Made by a program: the position numbers and the translations under genes
Shown: one piece after another, positions 44,817 to 55,888 of the stretch
Position numbering within the stretch: position 1 is the stretch's first letter
How the letters are laid out: each line of letters opens with the position of its first letter
The notes under the pieces: generated by a model
Database searches by the model: none
Seen by the model: only the letters and a program-made list of their open reading frames with translations
Told to the model about the DNA's origin: nothing
Assembly (NCBI RefSeq): GCF_027244095.1
Contig: NC_069658.1
Span: forward strand, 415,736,687-415,800,686
DNA: 64,000 nucleotides
Origin: Hemicordylus capensis
Taxonomy: Eukaryota; Chordata; Lepidosauria; Squamata; Cordylidae
Direction: 5' to 3'

Positions 44817-46615
44817 CATAGACTTGTAAATAGCCACTTGCCCAGTTGCCTGTGGTGAAAAAGATTTCCCTCCTGGTGGTCAGATGTTATCTTCTCAGCT
44901 ATATGTCATTAAGGTAGATGCAAATGCATAGGTGGGCTATTTGTGTGTGTGGTTTAGTAAAATTTGCGGGATTATCTGCAAGGCTAGGATAGACTGTTTT
45001 GTAAGCAGACATGTCAATTAAATTTTTCTGTTTCTTTTTTAATACAAGCACTTACAAAAGGGTTGTCTTCCAGATGTTTATTTGGAAGTCTGGTGTTTAT
45101 AACTCAGAACACACACAGTTCCCAAGAGTAACAACTTGTTTGTGCAGGTTGGTGTTTGTAAATTGGGGATGTCCTTAATGTAATGTTACGGAGTTCTATT
45201 TGTAAATTGGGTGTTTGTAACTCAGGGAGTGGCCTGTATGTATTTAGGCTATTCTTTGCCAATTATCATGACGACCCTATATTGCTGCCAATCTTTGATG
45301 TGTGACTGTATTCAGAAGTGCCTCTAAATATCTCTCTGCAGCTCTGAATTGTGTTCTTCTAGATATTATGCAGACTTTTCAACTGACATTAAGCCTCCTT
45401 AGTATATGATGATCTTGTAAAAGCTGTTCTGATATTTTTGGCTCACCAACATCCTAAAACACTATGCTTATTTTATGTTCATTTCTTCTGCTATGCTCAG
45501 TTGGTATGGATTCATATCCATTCGTTGTAATTCAGGTTTTCTTTTCTTTTATGAGATCAGAGGTCTTCCTGTGAAATTTGTGTTCCAAAATCTCATATTT
45601 GTTCACAGCTGTTCAAGATTCATTGCTTGGATATATGTATACTGTGTTGCTTTTGTTTTTCACACCTTAAAGCGGTGATCTTCACTATTTTCCAGGCAGG
45701 GGTCAGTTGGATTAAAAAAAACCTTTGATGTGAGGGCGATTTCATATCACTTCTGCTTTCCCCTGCATCGGGAAGCCCTTTAAAGGGTTCTGTCGAGCCC
45801 CAGTGACAGGAGACAAGTATAGTCCTTTGCTGTGAGGAGTCCTGGGAAGAACGACATTTTCTAGCACTCTGCACACACTTTCCAAAGTGGTGCTAGGGCC
45901 TGAGAGGGCTCTGTTTCCCTTAAAGGAGCCCCACAGCAGTGCATGGTGGGAAAGGTTGCTGCTGTGTGGTGCCAAGAGGGCTGTGTGGAGTATTCGTCTT
46001 TGGCTTTGCACAGGTGGCCTAATGATTAGGGCATCTCATACAGAGTTGGTGGGAGCTGCCACTGGCTTCCGGACCTTGAAATAACGAACACTACCTTAAA
46101 GTATAGTAGGGCTCATTTGTCTGACATTTAGATTAGTCATGATATCTTCACTTGGGTTTGCCTTGAAAGTGAGCAAGAGGAAGGTACACAGGTGTTCATA
46201 GGTGTGTTCTTTAGAGACAATATTTGGTGAGGTGCTCAGAAAGCAGTGAAACGATTGCTGCTTTCCAAGTAGCTCCAAAGCAATGTGAATGTTCAAAAAA
46301 ATTCCATAGTCATTATTTATGACTGACCCAATTTACTAGTTCCTTTCTGCATGACAATAAACTTATATTATATCCTGTTTTTTTTAACCACAAGGCAGAT
46401 AAATGATTTCACAGCATTAGCTAAGCTTCTGGCTACCATCTTCAGCCATTCATGATGAATGCCTTTGTGGCCAACAACCCCCACCCTCGCTTCCCACTAC
46501 ACGCACTATGCTTTATGTCATACTTTCTTTTTCTTTTTGCCTTCTCTGCCTCCACTCCTACCTTTGTAGAGGATATACACTATTGCCTACATTGAAACTG
46601 ACAGTTGTGCATAAG
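44817..46615. other. SPATS2 intron 1, no exon seen
   Basis: At 45120-45237 the text TTGGTGTTTGTAAATTGGGG, then GGTGTTTGTAACTCAGGGAG and GGCCTGTATG look like the end of a Tc1/mariner-type MITE, but the other end was not fixed. Short frames near 45700-46080 carry no known domain. Confidence 0.4.
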
Positions 46616-46921
46616 GAGTGAACATAGGAAACTGCCATATACAGAGTCAGACCATTGGTCTATCTAGCTCAGTATTGTCTTCACAGACTGGCAGCGGCTT
46701 CTCCAAGGTTGCAGGCAGGAATCTCTCTCAGCCCTATCTTGGAGAAGCCAGGGAGGGAACTTGAAACTTTCTGCTCTTCCCAGAGCGGCTTCATCCCCTG
46801 AGGGGAATATCTTGCAGTGCTCAAACATCAAGTCTCCCATTCATATGCAACCAGGGCAGACCCTGCTTAGCTATGGGGACAAGTCATGCTTGCTACCACA
46901 ATACCAGCTCTCCTCTCCAAA
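46616..46921 (-). mobile_element. 5S rRNA-headed SINE, full length, reverse
   Basis: From the + strand: GAACATAGGAAACTGCCATA (3' end), TCAGACCATTGGTCTATCTA, CAGACTGGCAGCGGCTTCTC, TTCCCAGAGCGGCTTCATCC, TTGCAGTGCTCAAACATCAA, then the reversed 5S-like part (AGTCTCCCATTCATATGCAA, CAGGGCAGACCCTGCTTAGC). About 305 bp. It and the + copy at 47817 form a pair of opposed copies 0.9 kb apart. Confidence 0.87.
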
Positions 46922-47188
46922 CCAGCTCTCCTCTGTGATTCTGCACATGGAGGGGAGGGTTGATTTTTCAGCAGTTCCTTCCTCCCCCATGCAACTGCCT
47001 GTTGCTTCACAAAAATGTGCCCCTGAGGATCCCATAACCTTCATGGACCTTTTCTTCTGGAAGGCAACGTAAAGGCAGCTGCGGGGTGGTAGTGGTGGTG
47101 GTGCTTGTTGAAAATTGCCCTTCCATGCACGTGTTCAACTATTCTCCATGTGCAGCTTTTAGTCTAGATGTAGACCAGACTGTGTGTT

Positions 47189-47290
47189 TCTTGAGGGCAT
47201 GGACCTGTCAATTTTTTTGCTTATGAAACTCTGTAAAGTGCTACTTATACTGATGGACCTGTATAATATTATTATTAATAATAATTCCCA
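47189..47290 (+). mobile_element. L2-related 3' tail
   Basis: TTTCTTGAGGGCATGGACCT, CTCTGTAAAGTGCTACTTAT and a closing ATTATTATTAATAATAAT run resemble an L2/MIR-like tail. The TAA-type run is directly followed by an R4/Dong-like tail. Confidence 0.5.
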
Positions 47291-47560
47291 GTAGTAATTT
47301 GCACCCTAGGTGCAATTCCAAAACACCCTGAAGAGCGCCTCAACACCATAGGGGCCACAGAAATTGCCATCAGCCAATTACAAAAAGCAACTTTATTGGG
47401 AACAGCCTATATTCTGCGATGATATCTATAATAATAACAGCAACAACAATGATAATAAAATTCAGCTGTCCCAGGTCCTTGGGAAGGATTCAATGTCTGG
47501 ATAAAACAAACCAGTCAATAACACCTGTCTGACTGTGTAAACAAAAATAATAATAATACT
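47291..47560 (+). mobile_element. R4/Dong-like LINE 3' end
   Basis: CCAGTAGTAATTTGCACCCT then AGGTGCAATTCCAAA matches the 18250 copy; the reading frame is damaged. The end reads GTCCTTGGGAAGGATTCAAT and GTCTGACTGTGTAAACA and closes with AATAATAATA. It starts directly in a TAATAATAAT tract. Confidence 0.65.
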
Positions 47561-47816
47561 ATTAAATGCATTGCATGGGAAACACTTCTAGAACTGGAAG
47601 CTGCTTTCACTTGGTCACTTGTATCATGATTGGGCATTCCTTGTACATGATCCAGCTATGTTTGAAAGAAAATAATAGTTAGAATTGTTCAGTCTGAGCA
47701 TATGCAGCAATTTTGCATGTTGTCATTTGGCCCATATATGAAAAGTTTATGATGACATGAAAAATTACAGGGTCTAATTGCAAAAAATATGTTCAGTCTT
47801 CCAACTTTGTGGAAGG
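47561..47816. other. Short unassigned stretch
   Basis: No feature recognised. Confidence 0.4.
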
Positions 47817-48092
47817 GAGGAGAGCTGGTCTTGTGGTAGCAAGCATGACTTGTCCCTAAAGCTAAGTGGGTTCCACCCTGGTTGCATATGAATAGGAGAC
47901 TTGATGTGCGAGTACTGTAAGATATTCCCATTAGGGGATGGTTCCAAGTTCCCTCCCTGGCATCTCCAAGATAAGGCTGAGAGAGATCCCTGCCTGCAAC
48001 CTTGAAGAAGTCGCTGCTAGTCTGTGTAGACAGTACTAAGTTAGATGGACCTATAGTCTGACTCAGTATATGGCAGTTTCCTATGTTCCTAA
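47817..48092 (+). mobile_element. 5S rRNA-headed SINE, full length
   Basis: GAGCTGGTCTTGTGGTAGCA, then AAAGCTAAGTGGGTTCCACC and GAATAGGAGACTTGATGTGC (5S box A and box C region, 4 or more changes), then CAAGTTCCCTCCCTGGCATC, TTGAAGAAGTCGCTGCTAGT and GACTCAGTATATGGCAGTTT at the 3' end. Confidence 0.85.
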
Positions 48093-49437
48093 CTTCCCAC
48101 AGGAGCACAGTTGGGTTCTGACAGATTAAACAGTCTCTGACTGTAGACAAAGTGGTTGCATGAAGCCTTTGCTTCCACATAATGCTTTTAGGGCTGGGCC
48201 GTTAGTTTGTTCCAGGACATTTGTTCATGGGCACAGACAAAATGTATTTTCATAGACATCTTATCCTCACGCATGTATGCGTATATGTGGTGTTTAGGAC
48301 AGCTTTCCTGCTTATAACTGGAATTGCTGATCTGGGGGTCTGTTTCTTTTCAAAGCATAGCTTGTTCCATGTACCATTTATGTAAGGAAATCCAGCATGA
48401 GACTGGAGGGTCATGAGCCTGGAGGTTACTTTGGAAGGGCGGTATAGAAATAGAATAAAGAAATAAATAATTAATAAATACTCTGACTGGTGAGGGCAAT
48501 CCAGTGTTTAGTTTTAACAGCTATTTGCTCATTGGCTGTGCGACCTGCAGCATCTGCATGCATGGTTCCATAATAGTAATGCTTTTAACAGAATGTTCTT
48601 AAAGCAGTTGGTCTCTTTGCTCTCAGTTTTAATATGTTCATACAGTATGACTATTTTCCTCTGTTTAATTGCTAAATGTATTGCAAGTGGAAGAGTCAGT
48701 AGTCCAGGGAAATTGCCTAGTGCCTTTAAGGGAGGCAATTAACTTGTTTTTAAAAGGCAAAGTTATACATTCTAGAAATATTATATTAAAAACATTGATT
48801 CTGCTCTGAGGGCAATGAAGTCTGAACACTCCTTTCTAAGCTGGCCTCGGTCCCCTGAACACTGATCACCTGTACGTTTTTCTTCCTGAGCATGTCTACA
48901 AGTTTCTATTTCTCTGAGTTCTGTTGCCAGCATGGAACAGAAAAAGAGAAGGGTGTGGAAATGAAACCCAAGTCACACCAGCCAGCACACAACTGTTAGG
49001 TGAAGCACCTGTTTGTACTGGCAGTGGAAATGTCTCCCCAAAGCCTCCTTTGTGCTTGATTTTTTCAGTGTGATTTTAAGGTATTTTATGGAATCTTTTC
49101 TTTTCTAAAGGCAGCAAGATGGGAAGTTTATTTCTATGTGTGTATACTCACCCTTTCTGGGAATTTTTGCTACCAGGGAAAGGAATTGGAAAAAACATAT
49201 TTGAAAGTTCAGTGAGCCTTTATGGTACCAAAGTAGCACTTATAGCCTCCTAACCTTGTGCGTTGGGTTCTACAACTAGTAGAGTTCAATTTGGAAGCTC
49301 TTATTGGTATAGATAACTTAAATAAAAAAGTAGTTGAACAACATCTGTGGGTTGTGACTCTAATTTTAATATGTTGCTAATAATGACTATTGCTAGCTAT
49401 AGTGCAAACAATATTGTGACATTTTGGAAGCATTTCT
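48093..49437. other. SPATS2 intron 1, short L2 tail only
   Basis: An L2 tail lies at 48428-48480 (CTTTGGAAGGGCGGTATAGA then an AATAAAT array). Nothing else recognised. Confidence 0.45.
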
Positions 49438-49519
49438 TTGCCAGTCATATTTGCCGTATCATATTTGATACGGCAAATATGCCACCTTGCCAGTCATATT
49501 TGCCGTATCTGGCAAGGTG
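49438..49519. repeat. Direct-inverted-direct copy cluster
   Basis: TTGCCAGTCATATTTGCCGT then ATC (23 nt) occurs at 49438-49460 and again at 49487-49509. Between them GATACGGCAAATATG (49467-49481) is the exact inverse of 49446-49460. CACCTTGCCAG (49483-49493) is mirrored by CTGGCAAGGTG (49509-49519). No transposon ends are present. Confidence 0.9.
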
Positions 49520-49607
49520 ATCAATAAAATTTAATATAGGCTTTGTTAAAAGATGTTGCTATTGGAAATGTGAAGACCTTTCAGATAAAGTGTAATTACT
49601 TATTAAG

Positions 49608-50155
49608 GAATATATATCTATCTCTCTCCACATACACCCCTTAGTAGTATGTGGCAAGCCCCGCCCACACAGTGCTTGACCAATCAGCAGTGATGTTGGA
49701 GGGCCAGTTGGGGGTGGGTGGGGCAACTGAGGCTAGTGGGCCATGGTGGTGGCAGCGAGGAAGGGCCTGGTCAACCGCTGCTACTGCTGCTTGGGGCTAC
49801 TGAGGCCATTGATGGAGGGAGGGAGGCAGGTGAGGAATGGGTCCGGCCTGGGCCTGTCAGTGGCCTGAGGGGAAGGAGTGGCCATGGCAGTGGCAGAGAG
49901 GAAGGGCCCAGTCAACTACTGCTGCTGCTCTTGTGGGGATGAGCAGGAGCAGGGTTCAGGTGAGTGTGGGGAGGTCTCTGGGGTTAGGGGGCTGCAACTT
50001 GGCCAATCGGTACCGCCAGTGCCACAGAAGACAGAAGGGTGAGGGGGATCGAAGCAACGGGATGGGGGAGGAGGAGCAGGAGCACAGCTTGGGTGAGGGG
50101 GCTGTGGGGAGCAATCAGGTACTAGTGCGCAGATGCTCTGCGTGGGCGAAGCCAG
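49608..50155 (+). mobile_element. GC-rich repeat, possibly Helitron-like
   Basis: Begins near an AT-rich ATATATATCTATCTCTCTCC and ends near GTGCGCAGATGCTCTGCGTG then GGCGAAGCC, with a perfect 6-bp hairpin CGCAGA-TGC-TCTGCG. The inner part is G-rich with doubled text (GGAAGGGCCTGGTCAAC and GGAAGGGCCCAGTCAAC). The end motif is shared with 19392. Class assignment is tentative. Confidence 0.35.
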
Positions 50156-51876
50156 TACACTTATAAAATGCATTGTTTTTGCAGAGTTTTTCCTTTACAT
50201 TTAGTACCATGTATAGGAAATTCTTCTATTCTGAAAAATAAATAAATGAAAGGAGTCTCAATTAGTGCTGGAAAACCAGTGCTTTGTTTTTCTTGGAGAG
50301 TTAAACATTAAGAAACCAGAGTGGCTAGTCCTACATTAAGAATTACACCCCCACCCTCCCAGTCAGGAGAGCAAGATAACCAGAGAGCTGCTCTTGTCTT
50401 AACTATCTCCTGCTTTTTCTTTCCTTGGAGTGGTGGGTGGTGGAGTGGGGATGTGACTTCAGTGTGGAGCATAAGTGGTGGGTTCAGTCATAATGGTGGC
50501 ACCAGTGGTTGTCGCCATCCCTGGAACACATGCTTCTTCCTCCCCGCAACCCCAGTGTGAGCCTCTGCTTCCATTGTCGGTTCTGATATGCCGAGATTGG
50601 CTGTGTTGTCCATACCCACCAGTCTCAGCATATCTAGCCCTACTTCACACAGGGAACCTGAGTTCTGTAACGGAAATTTCAAATAAGTGACAGGGGTCGG
50701 GTTTCTTGTGAGAAGTAGGGCAGAGTATGCTGAGATTGTTTGGGTTGGACAGCAAGGCCAATCTTGGCATATTGGAACTTTCAATGAAAGAGGCTTCTGC
50801 AGGGATGGGGAGGAGTGCATGCTTCTGGGGCAGTAGCAACCTCAGATATCACTATTATGTCTGAACACACGCAGGGAAAAACTGGTATGAGTTGCGGGAA
50901 ACTAGGACCAAGCAGTTTTACAATGCTTGTAATGGACCAAAAGCACAGAAGTGAATGTGTTAATGTGACATTTCATTACCTGTAACTTCATATTAGACAG
51001 TATGATTTTGCTTTGAAACAAGTACGAAAGCACCAGTGTTAATTACTAGTTTTGTTTTAAAGGAGGTAGAAAAAGAAAGTTATACCGGCAAAAGATAACT
51101 GTACAAGGCAACAGAGCTGCCATTTTTCAAGGTAGTTCTTCTGTATCATGAGTTTCCATTTTAAATGGTAAAACGTGAAGTGCTTACAATTAAAAACAGT
51201 TTCCTTCTGAAAATGAACATGCCATAATTTCAGTAATACTTATTCTCTTGCTGCATGTTCTATTAGATTGTGTTGCTGTGCCTAAGAGGGCCAAAATTTC
51301 AAGATTTCTCCCATTCTTTTTTCCAGTTCAGTAAGTCCTTCCTTCGGAAAATAACATTTCTATTACTGGAAATGTTTAATGTTCTGTTGTTAATGAATCC
51401 TGAACATTCTCAGTTCTACTGTCTCTATATTTTGAAAAGTGTTTTACTAATACTGACTCTGTACCTGCAAATTCAGGGCAAAGTCTGACTGAGACTTTAT
51501 GGAGTATCTAGATGGCTTTTTGTTGACCTCTTGTTCTGCTGCTCTTGTTAAGCAATGTGAACTGACTTCAGAAAAAAGCCCAAGCTTCTGAGGAATGCTT
51601 TTGCACAGAGACTACTAGTATGGCAGACTTCTTATAAATGAAATTCCTCTTGTACGTTTGTTTTTTCAGAATCTGAAAAACAGTAACATGAACTGCTGTA
51701 TTTGTGCTTCCTGACAGAAGACTGGTGCTAAGAGGAAGGATCTGCAGTTTGGCTAGAAGGCTTTCTGGCAACCCTTTGGAGCTGAGGGTTTGCTGCCTCC
51801 AAGCAGATATTTGCCATTTCCTGCCTTGATGCAAAGCAGCACTTGAATTGCACCTGCCATCCTCTCTCACTTGCAG
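50156..51876. other. End of SPATS2 intron 1
   Basis: No repeat or exon recognised. A palindrome-like pair occurs around 50580-50780: ATATGCCGAGATTGGCTGTG on one side and CCAATCTTGGCATATTGG on the other, with CAGCATATCTAGCCC/AGGGCAGAGTATGCTGAG inside, perhaps an old MITE. Confidence 0.45.
50550..50800. mobile_element. Possible old palindromic element
   Basis: Inverted segments GATATGCCGAGATTGG (50584) and CCAATCTTGGCATATT (50758), and TTGTCCATACCCACC with GGGTTGGACAGCAAGG nearer the centre. Ends and duplication not found. Confidence 0.4.
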
Positions 51877-51932
51877 AAACCAATTTTTGTTTCTGTGCTA
51901 TATAACTGAATGTTTTATACAGACAAGTTATT
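51877..51932 (+). other. SPATS2: SPATS2 5' UTR part of first coding exon
   Basis: The acceptor CCTCTCTCACTTGCAG ends at 51876 and has a good pyrimidine tract. The 56-nt leader runs to the ATG at 51933. Confidence 0.7.
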
Positions 51933-51957
51933 ATGTCTAAGAAGCAAAACCAAAAAG
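51933..51957 (+). CDS. SPATS2: Spermatogenesis-associated serine-rich protein 2, first coding exon
   Basis: The ATG at 51933 opens MSKKQNQK followed by one base (G) and the donor GTAAGA at 51958. Human SPATS2 starts MSRKQNQKD with the exon break in the same codon (phase 1), so seven of eight residues and the splice phase agree. The paralogue SPATS2L starts differently. The exon is 81 bp and too short for ordinary gene finders. SPATS2 is a cytoplasmic, coiled-coil and serine-rich protein reported to bind RNA. Position after DNAJC22 on the same strand fits human synteny. The exon encoding SSGFIFDLQSN was not found in the window. Confidence 0.82.
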
Positions 51958-54020
51958 GTAAGACTTATACAGGTTAGACATATAGTAAGATGTGTTGTAT
52001 ACAGGTAGATACTAAGCGTGGGGTTATGTCTGGTGGTGTGTTAATTGGTTGTAGAACAGAATCTTTGTAGGTCAGGGCTTCTCAAACTTTATCCCTAAAT
52101 GAAGGAAGGAACAAACAAACCCACCCACACTAATTGAACCTTCTCAAATACAATTAATAAAAATGAATCCTAATGATATACCCCTTGGCATCCCTTCTCA
52201 ACCTAAAAGGAGAGAGCCATGAGGGCTTCAGCTTGCTTTTAGATTCCTGGTGTGTTGGGAACGTAAACAATAAGAAGAAAATTGAGAACATTGCAAATTG
52301 TTTTCTTGATGCTTAGTGCTAACAGCTGGCAAAATGGGATGGGCAAATGGTCTCTTATTTAGCAGCAGGTCGAGGTTTTGCTTCCTGGGCCAGTTTGGAG
52401 AAGCGTACACCCCAGGGAAAAGCTGCTGCCTCTTTTGGAAATTATCTCTACCATACTTGGAGAACTGCTGCTATAAGTACCATATATATCTTTTTAGATC
52501 TGGTATAGTTTTCTCCCAGTAAGGATTATGCCAGGTGTTTCCTGATTTGCTTACCTGCATGAGCATTTCACTTGTTTGTTTCAGACAGTATGCCTAGTAT
52601 CAAGGGCTTTGGGATTTGGACCTATCGAGTTACTCTTGTAAAAGGGATCTCTTAAGTTCAGAAGTAGATATTACATTAAATGTTTGGCTGCTGCCAAAAA
52701 ATTGCAGCTGATTCCCACTTACCCATTTTTAACCTAACATTAAAGTTCCCTTGTCCTTATGGTCCAGTGTTGTGTATTTCTCTGCCTTTTGCCAGTGGCA
52801 GCCAATGATGTGAGGCAGGGAATTGCATAATATTACTATGTGGGGTCACAGGTAGTTTCTACTAGATGCTGCAGATGAGGAGTTAAATGTTTGGCTACTG
52901 TTTTCAGTGGCAGCCATGTATTTTAGTGCTAGTTCTGGGCTTGGTGGTGATGGCTTTTGTGTACTTTTTCAGTAGCACAGGGGTCGGTTTTAATTTATTA
53001 AAATATTTGTATCCTGACTTTCATCTAAAAAGAACTGCAAGATGGCTAACAGTTTAAAAATCCACAACAAACAAAAAAGCCCAATCAAAACAAAAAACCA
53101 AAAGAAAAACACACACAAAAGGAAACTGATAATTAGATATTTAGGGACCAATGGTAAAAGCAAACTGACAAAATGCCAAACTTGGGCTGAAAGATGCTGT
53201 TAATCTAGGTGTGTTGGATTTTTGTTTGTTTGTTTTTTGTGGGGGCACTGGTTTTGTCCAGCATGAAGATCAGAAGAAAGGAGATAACTTGACCCACAGG
53301 AAGTTCCCTAACTTTGGTATAAGTGCTGAGAAGGTGCTTTTCCTAAATGCCACTCCACCATAACCTTGATGGCTGATGGACCTGGAACAGATCCTGCAAG
53401 GAAGATCTTAAAGTACAAGCAGTTTCATATGGGAAGAGGTGGTTCTTAAATTATCTTGAACCCTTTAACGTTAAGTAATACTTTACAATGTGCCCAGAAG
53501 CCAACCAAGATTCAGCAAAGTTGCTTTGAAATTGGCATATGTTCTCTTCTACCTCGCTTGGCAACTGTCTGGTGGCAACATTCTGAACCAGCTGAACTTT
53601 CTGAAAACTCTTGAAAGGCTGCTCTGCCTAGAACACATTACAGGTTGTGTCAGTTCCACAAACCACTATAAGTAAATTCACCTGTCCTAGGCATAAATAC
53701 TGACCCCATCCACTCTGAGACACCACAGAATTCCTCTCTAAAGAGGCTTATTAAAGAACAATTAAACAGGAAGAACGTGGGACAGTTTACATGGCAAAAT
53801 AAAAACACAATCTTCTAGGCTGTTGCTACCCTAAGGTGGTACATTTCAGTTCCTCAAAAGCTGAGGTTACCCTCTTATGACCTCTGAAAAAACATTGTGT
53901 AAGCTCAGAGTTTGTGCCTTTATCTCTAAATATGTGCCTTGGAGCTGGCAGGGTGGGCCTCTACCATTTCTGCTGTCAGTCCTTCTCCAGCCCACTGAAT
54001 CTGGGCACCATATGCTAAAC
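51958..54020. other. SPATS2 intron 2, first part
   Basis: A reverse L2-type tail at about 52990-53170 (TTAAAATATTTGTATCCTGA, GAACTGCAAGATGGCTAACA, AAAAATCCACAACAAAC) is the only repeat recognised. No exon seen. Confidence 0.5.
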
Positions 54021-54155
54021 CAGGGATAGGCAACCTTCCCTCTCCAACTGATGTTGAATTACAACTCTCATCATCCCCAGCCACAATTTATTGTGGCTCT
54101 GATGATGGTTGTTGTAGTTCAACAACAGCTGGAGAGCCAAGGTTGCCTACTCCTG
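54021..54155. mobile_element. Palindromic MITE, CAGGGATAGGCAACC ends
   Basis: CAGGGATAGGCAACCTTCCC at the left mirrors CCAAGGTTGCCTACTCCTG at the right, around ACAACTCTCATCATCCCCAG. Flanks TGCTAAAC and TGCTAGAA are a weak 8-bp duplication. Confidence 0.78.
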
Positions 54156-54888
54156 TGCTAGAACAGAATTACTAAACTGGCCAGATTCCCCTTATTCTCA
54201 GCTGCTAAAAGGTTAGAAGAATGTTTTTCCACACTAGAGCAGTCGTTCTGTTCCAGATTACACTATTTTCCAGTGGACTGAAATGCTTAATTAAGGTTGC
54301 ATTAATAGGCTGTGCTGTAATGTCTGGAAATAGGAGGCTCAGATGACGAGTTTATGCTGTGGTGTAGCATTTTTAAAAGTTACTAGCTAACTTGGATTAT
54401 TTTGTATTCTTCAATTACATTTGTATCCAGGCAAAAGGATTGTGGAAAAGGCAGACCTAATTTTTCAAGCTATTAAAATGTGTTAACAACTATGTGTGTG
54501 TTACGGCCAAATTAAATGTGACATCAGTCACATATTTGACCCTTACATGTTCTGTGTCTCCCCCCCACCCCACCCCCAAGTAGAAATAGCTGCCCTTAGG
54601 GTGGAATTCAAATTGGAACTGTGGCAAGGTGATGGGCATTTTTTGGTGGTTTCTTTAAAATAAAAAAAACCTTTAGACCCATGCCACGGTCCTAGCAAAA
54701 AAATGCCTCTTCTCTCTCTCCCTCTCCCCACCGCCTTGGCTGCTATTTTGTCTTAGAATGGAAGCTGCCACTTACCTTTAAATCAAATCACCTTGTTCTA
54801 AAAATGCTTAAACCTAATGATTTGATCAGTGAAAAAGTTCCTAGTTTGATCTTGCTCAGAAAAGGTCTTTCTTGAAAGGAGACAAAGG
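54156..54888. other. SPATS2 intron 2, unassigned
   Basis: No feature recognised. C-rich and CT-rich runs occur at 54560-54585 and 54707-54730. Confidence 0.4.
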
Positions 54889-55586
54889 TAGGGATGTGCA
54901 AAATGTTTTGACTCGAAACAGGCAGTTTTGAGTGTTTCGAGCTCGAGAAAAAACACCCTTTAAACAAATGGTCTGTTTTGAACTTGGAACAAAACACCAC
55001 CATTTCGATTTGAAATGTTTTGACATTTTGAGAGCCATTTTGGAGACCTTCCCCGCCCCTTGCTGATTGGTTTTCTTGCACTGGCTTGTGATTCTATGGG
55101 GATTTGGGGGAAAGGTTAAACATTTGTTTAAAATGTCTGCTTGCCTATTTCTTTTGTGGGTTGGATGGTAGGTAGCACCCATCATGCTCTACAACCCAAC
55201 CCACTTTGGTGTTCCTAGGAACTACCCATGGGGATCAATGGAGTGTGTTGTGTTTCCCCATTGTTCCCTATGGCTGAAACACTCAAAACATTTTATTTAT
55301 TTATTTTATTGTTGCATTTATATACCGCCTTTCGTTAAAAGACAACCCCAAGGCGGTTTACAAAAGTTAAAACATACAATAAAAAGGCAATAAAAACATC
55401 AAGCTAAAAAATATAAAAACATATAAAATACAGGCATAAAAACAATACAACAGGTAAAAAAGAGCTTTAGAGCTTTGTTCTGTTGAAACAACCGGGTCGA
55501 CCACTGTTTCGACAAAATGCTTTGGCCATGTGTGTTTTGTTTCAAGCTCAAAACCAATTGCAAAATCCGTTTTGTGTACATCCCTA
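54889..55586. mobile_element. hAT element, TAGGGATGTGCA ends, 698 bp
   Basis: Ends TAGGGATGTGCAAAATG and TTTTGTGTACATCCCTA; the perfect 8-bp duplication GACAAAGG flanks it (54881-54888, 55587-55594). Inside, TTCGAGCTCGAG, TTTTGACTCGAAACAGG and TGTTTCAAGCTCAAAACC repeat words of the type TTTCGA/TCGAAA. A reverse L2 tail is embedded at about 55290-55460. No transposase. Confidence 0.9.
55290..55460 (-). mobile_element. L2-type tail inside the hAT element, reverse
   Basis: TTTATTTATTTTATTGTTGC, ATACCGCCTTTCGTTAAAAG and CCAAGGCGGTTTACAAAAG then A-rich text is the reversed L2 tail. It splits the hAT interior, so it is younger than that copy. Confidence 0.78.
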
Positions 55587-55659
55587 GACAAAGGAGGTCA
55601 AATAGCCTTTATTGGGCCAGCTGTTGATGAACATCTATTATCATCCCAGAACATTTCTG

Positions 55660-55775
55660 CTGCAGGGGTCCAGGGGCATCTGACATGTGGGTTATGCGAC
55701 CCCACGTGACTCCAAGGCAGGACTAAGCTAATTAGTGTAGCTTTTAAGGCTGGAAGGAGCAAATCCTCCTCAGTT
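55660..55775 (+). repeat. DIRS left inverted terminal repeat
   Basis: GGACTAAGCTAATTAGTGTA and CATGTGGGTTATGCGACC are inverse to the right end (TACACTAATTAGCTTAGTCC, GATTGCATAACCCACACG). Differences are few. Confidence 0.88.
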
Positions 55776-55888
55776 CGTTTTAGTCCTGCAAGGCTCCAGG
55801 CAGCTCTCTCTCTCAGCGCTCTAGTGCTTTTGTTTCTTCATTCTCTCTCCCCTACTTTTCTTCCTTTTCTCCTGCCTCTTTCCCCTGT

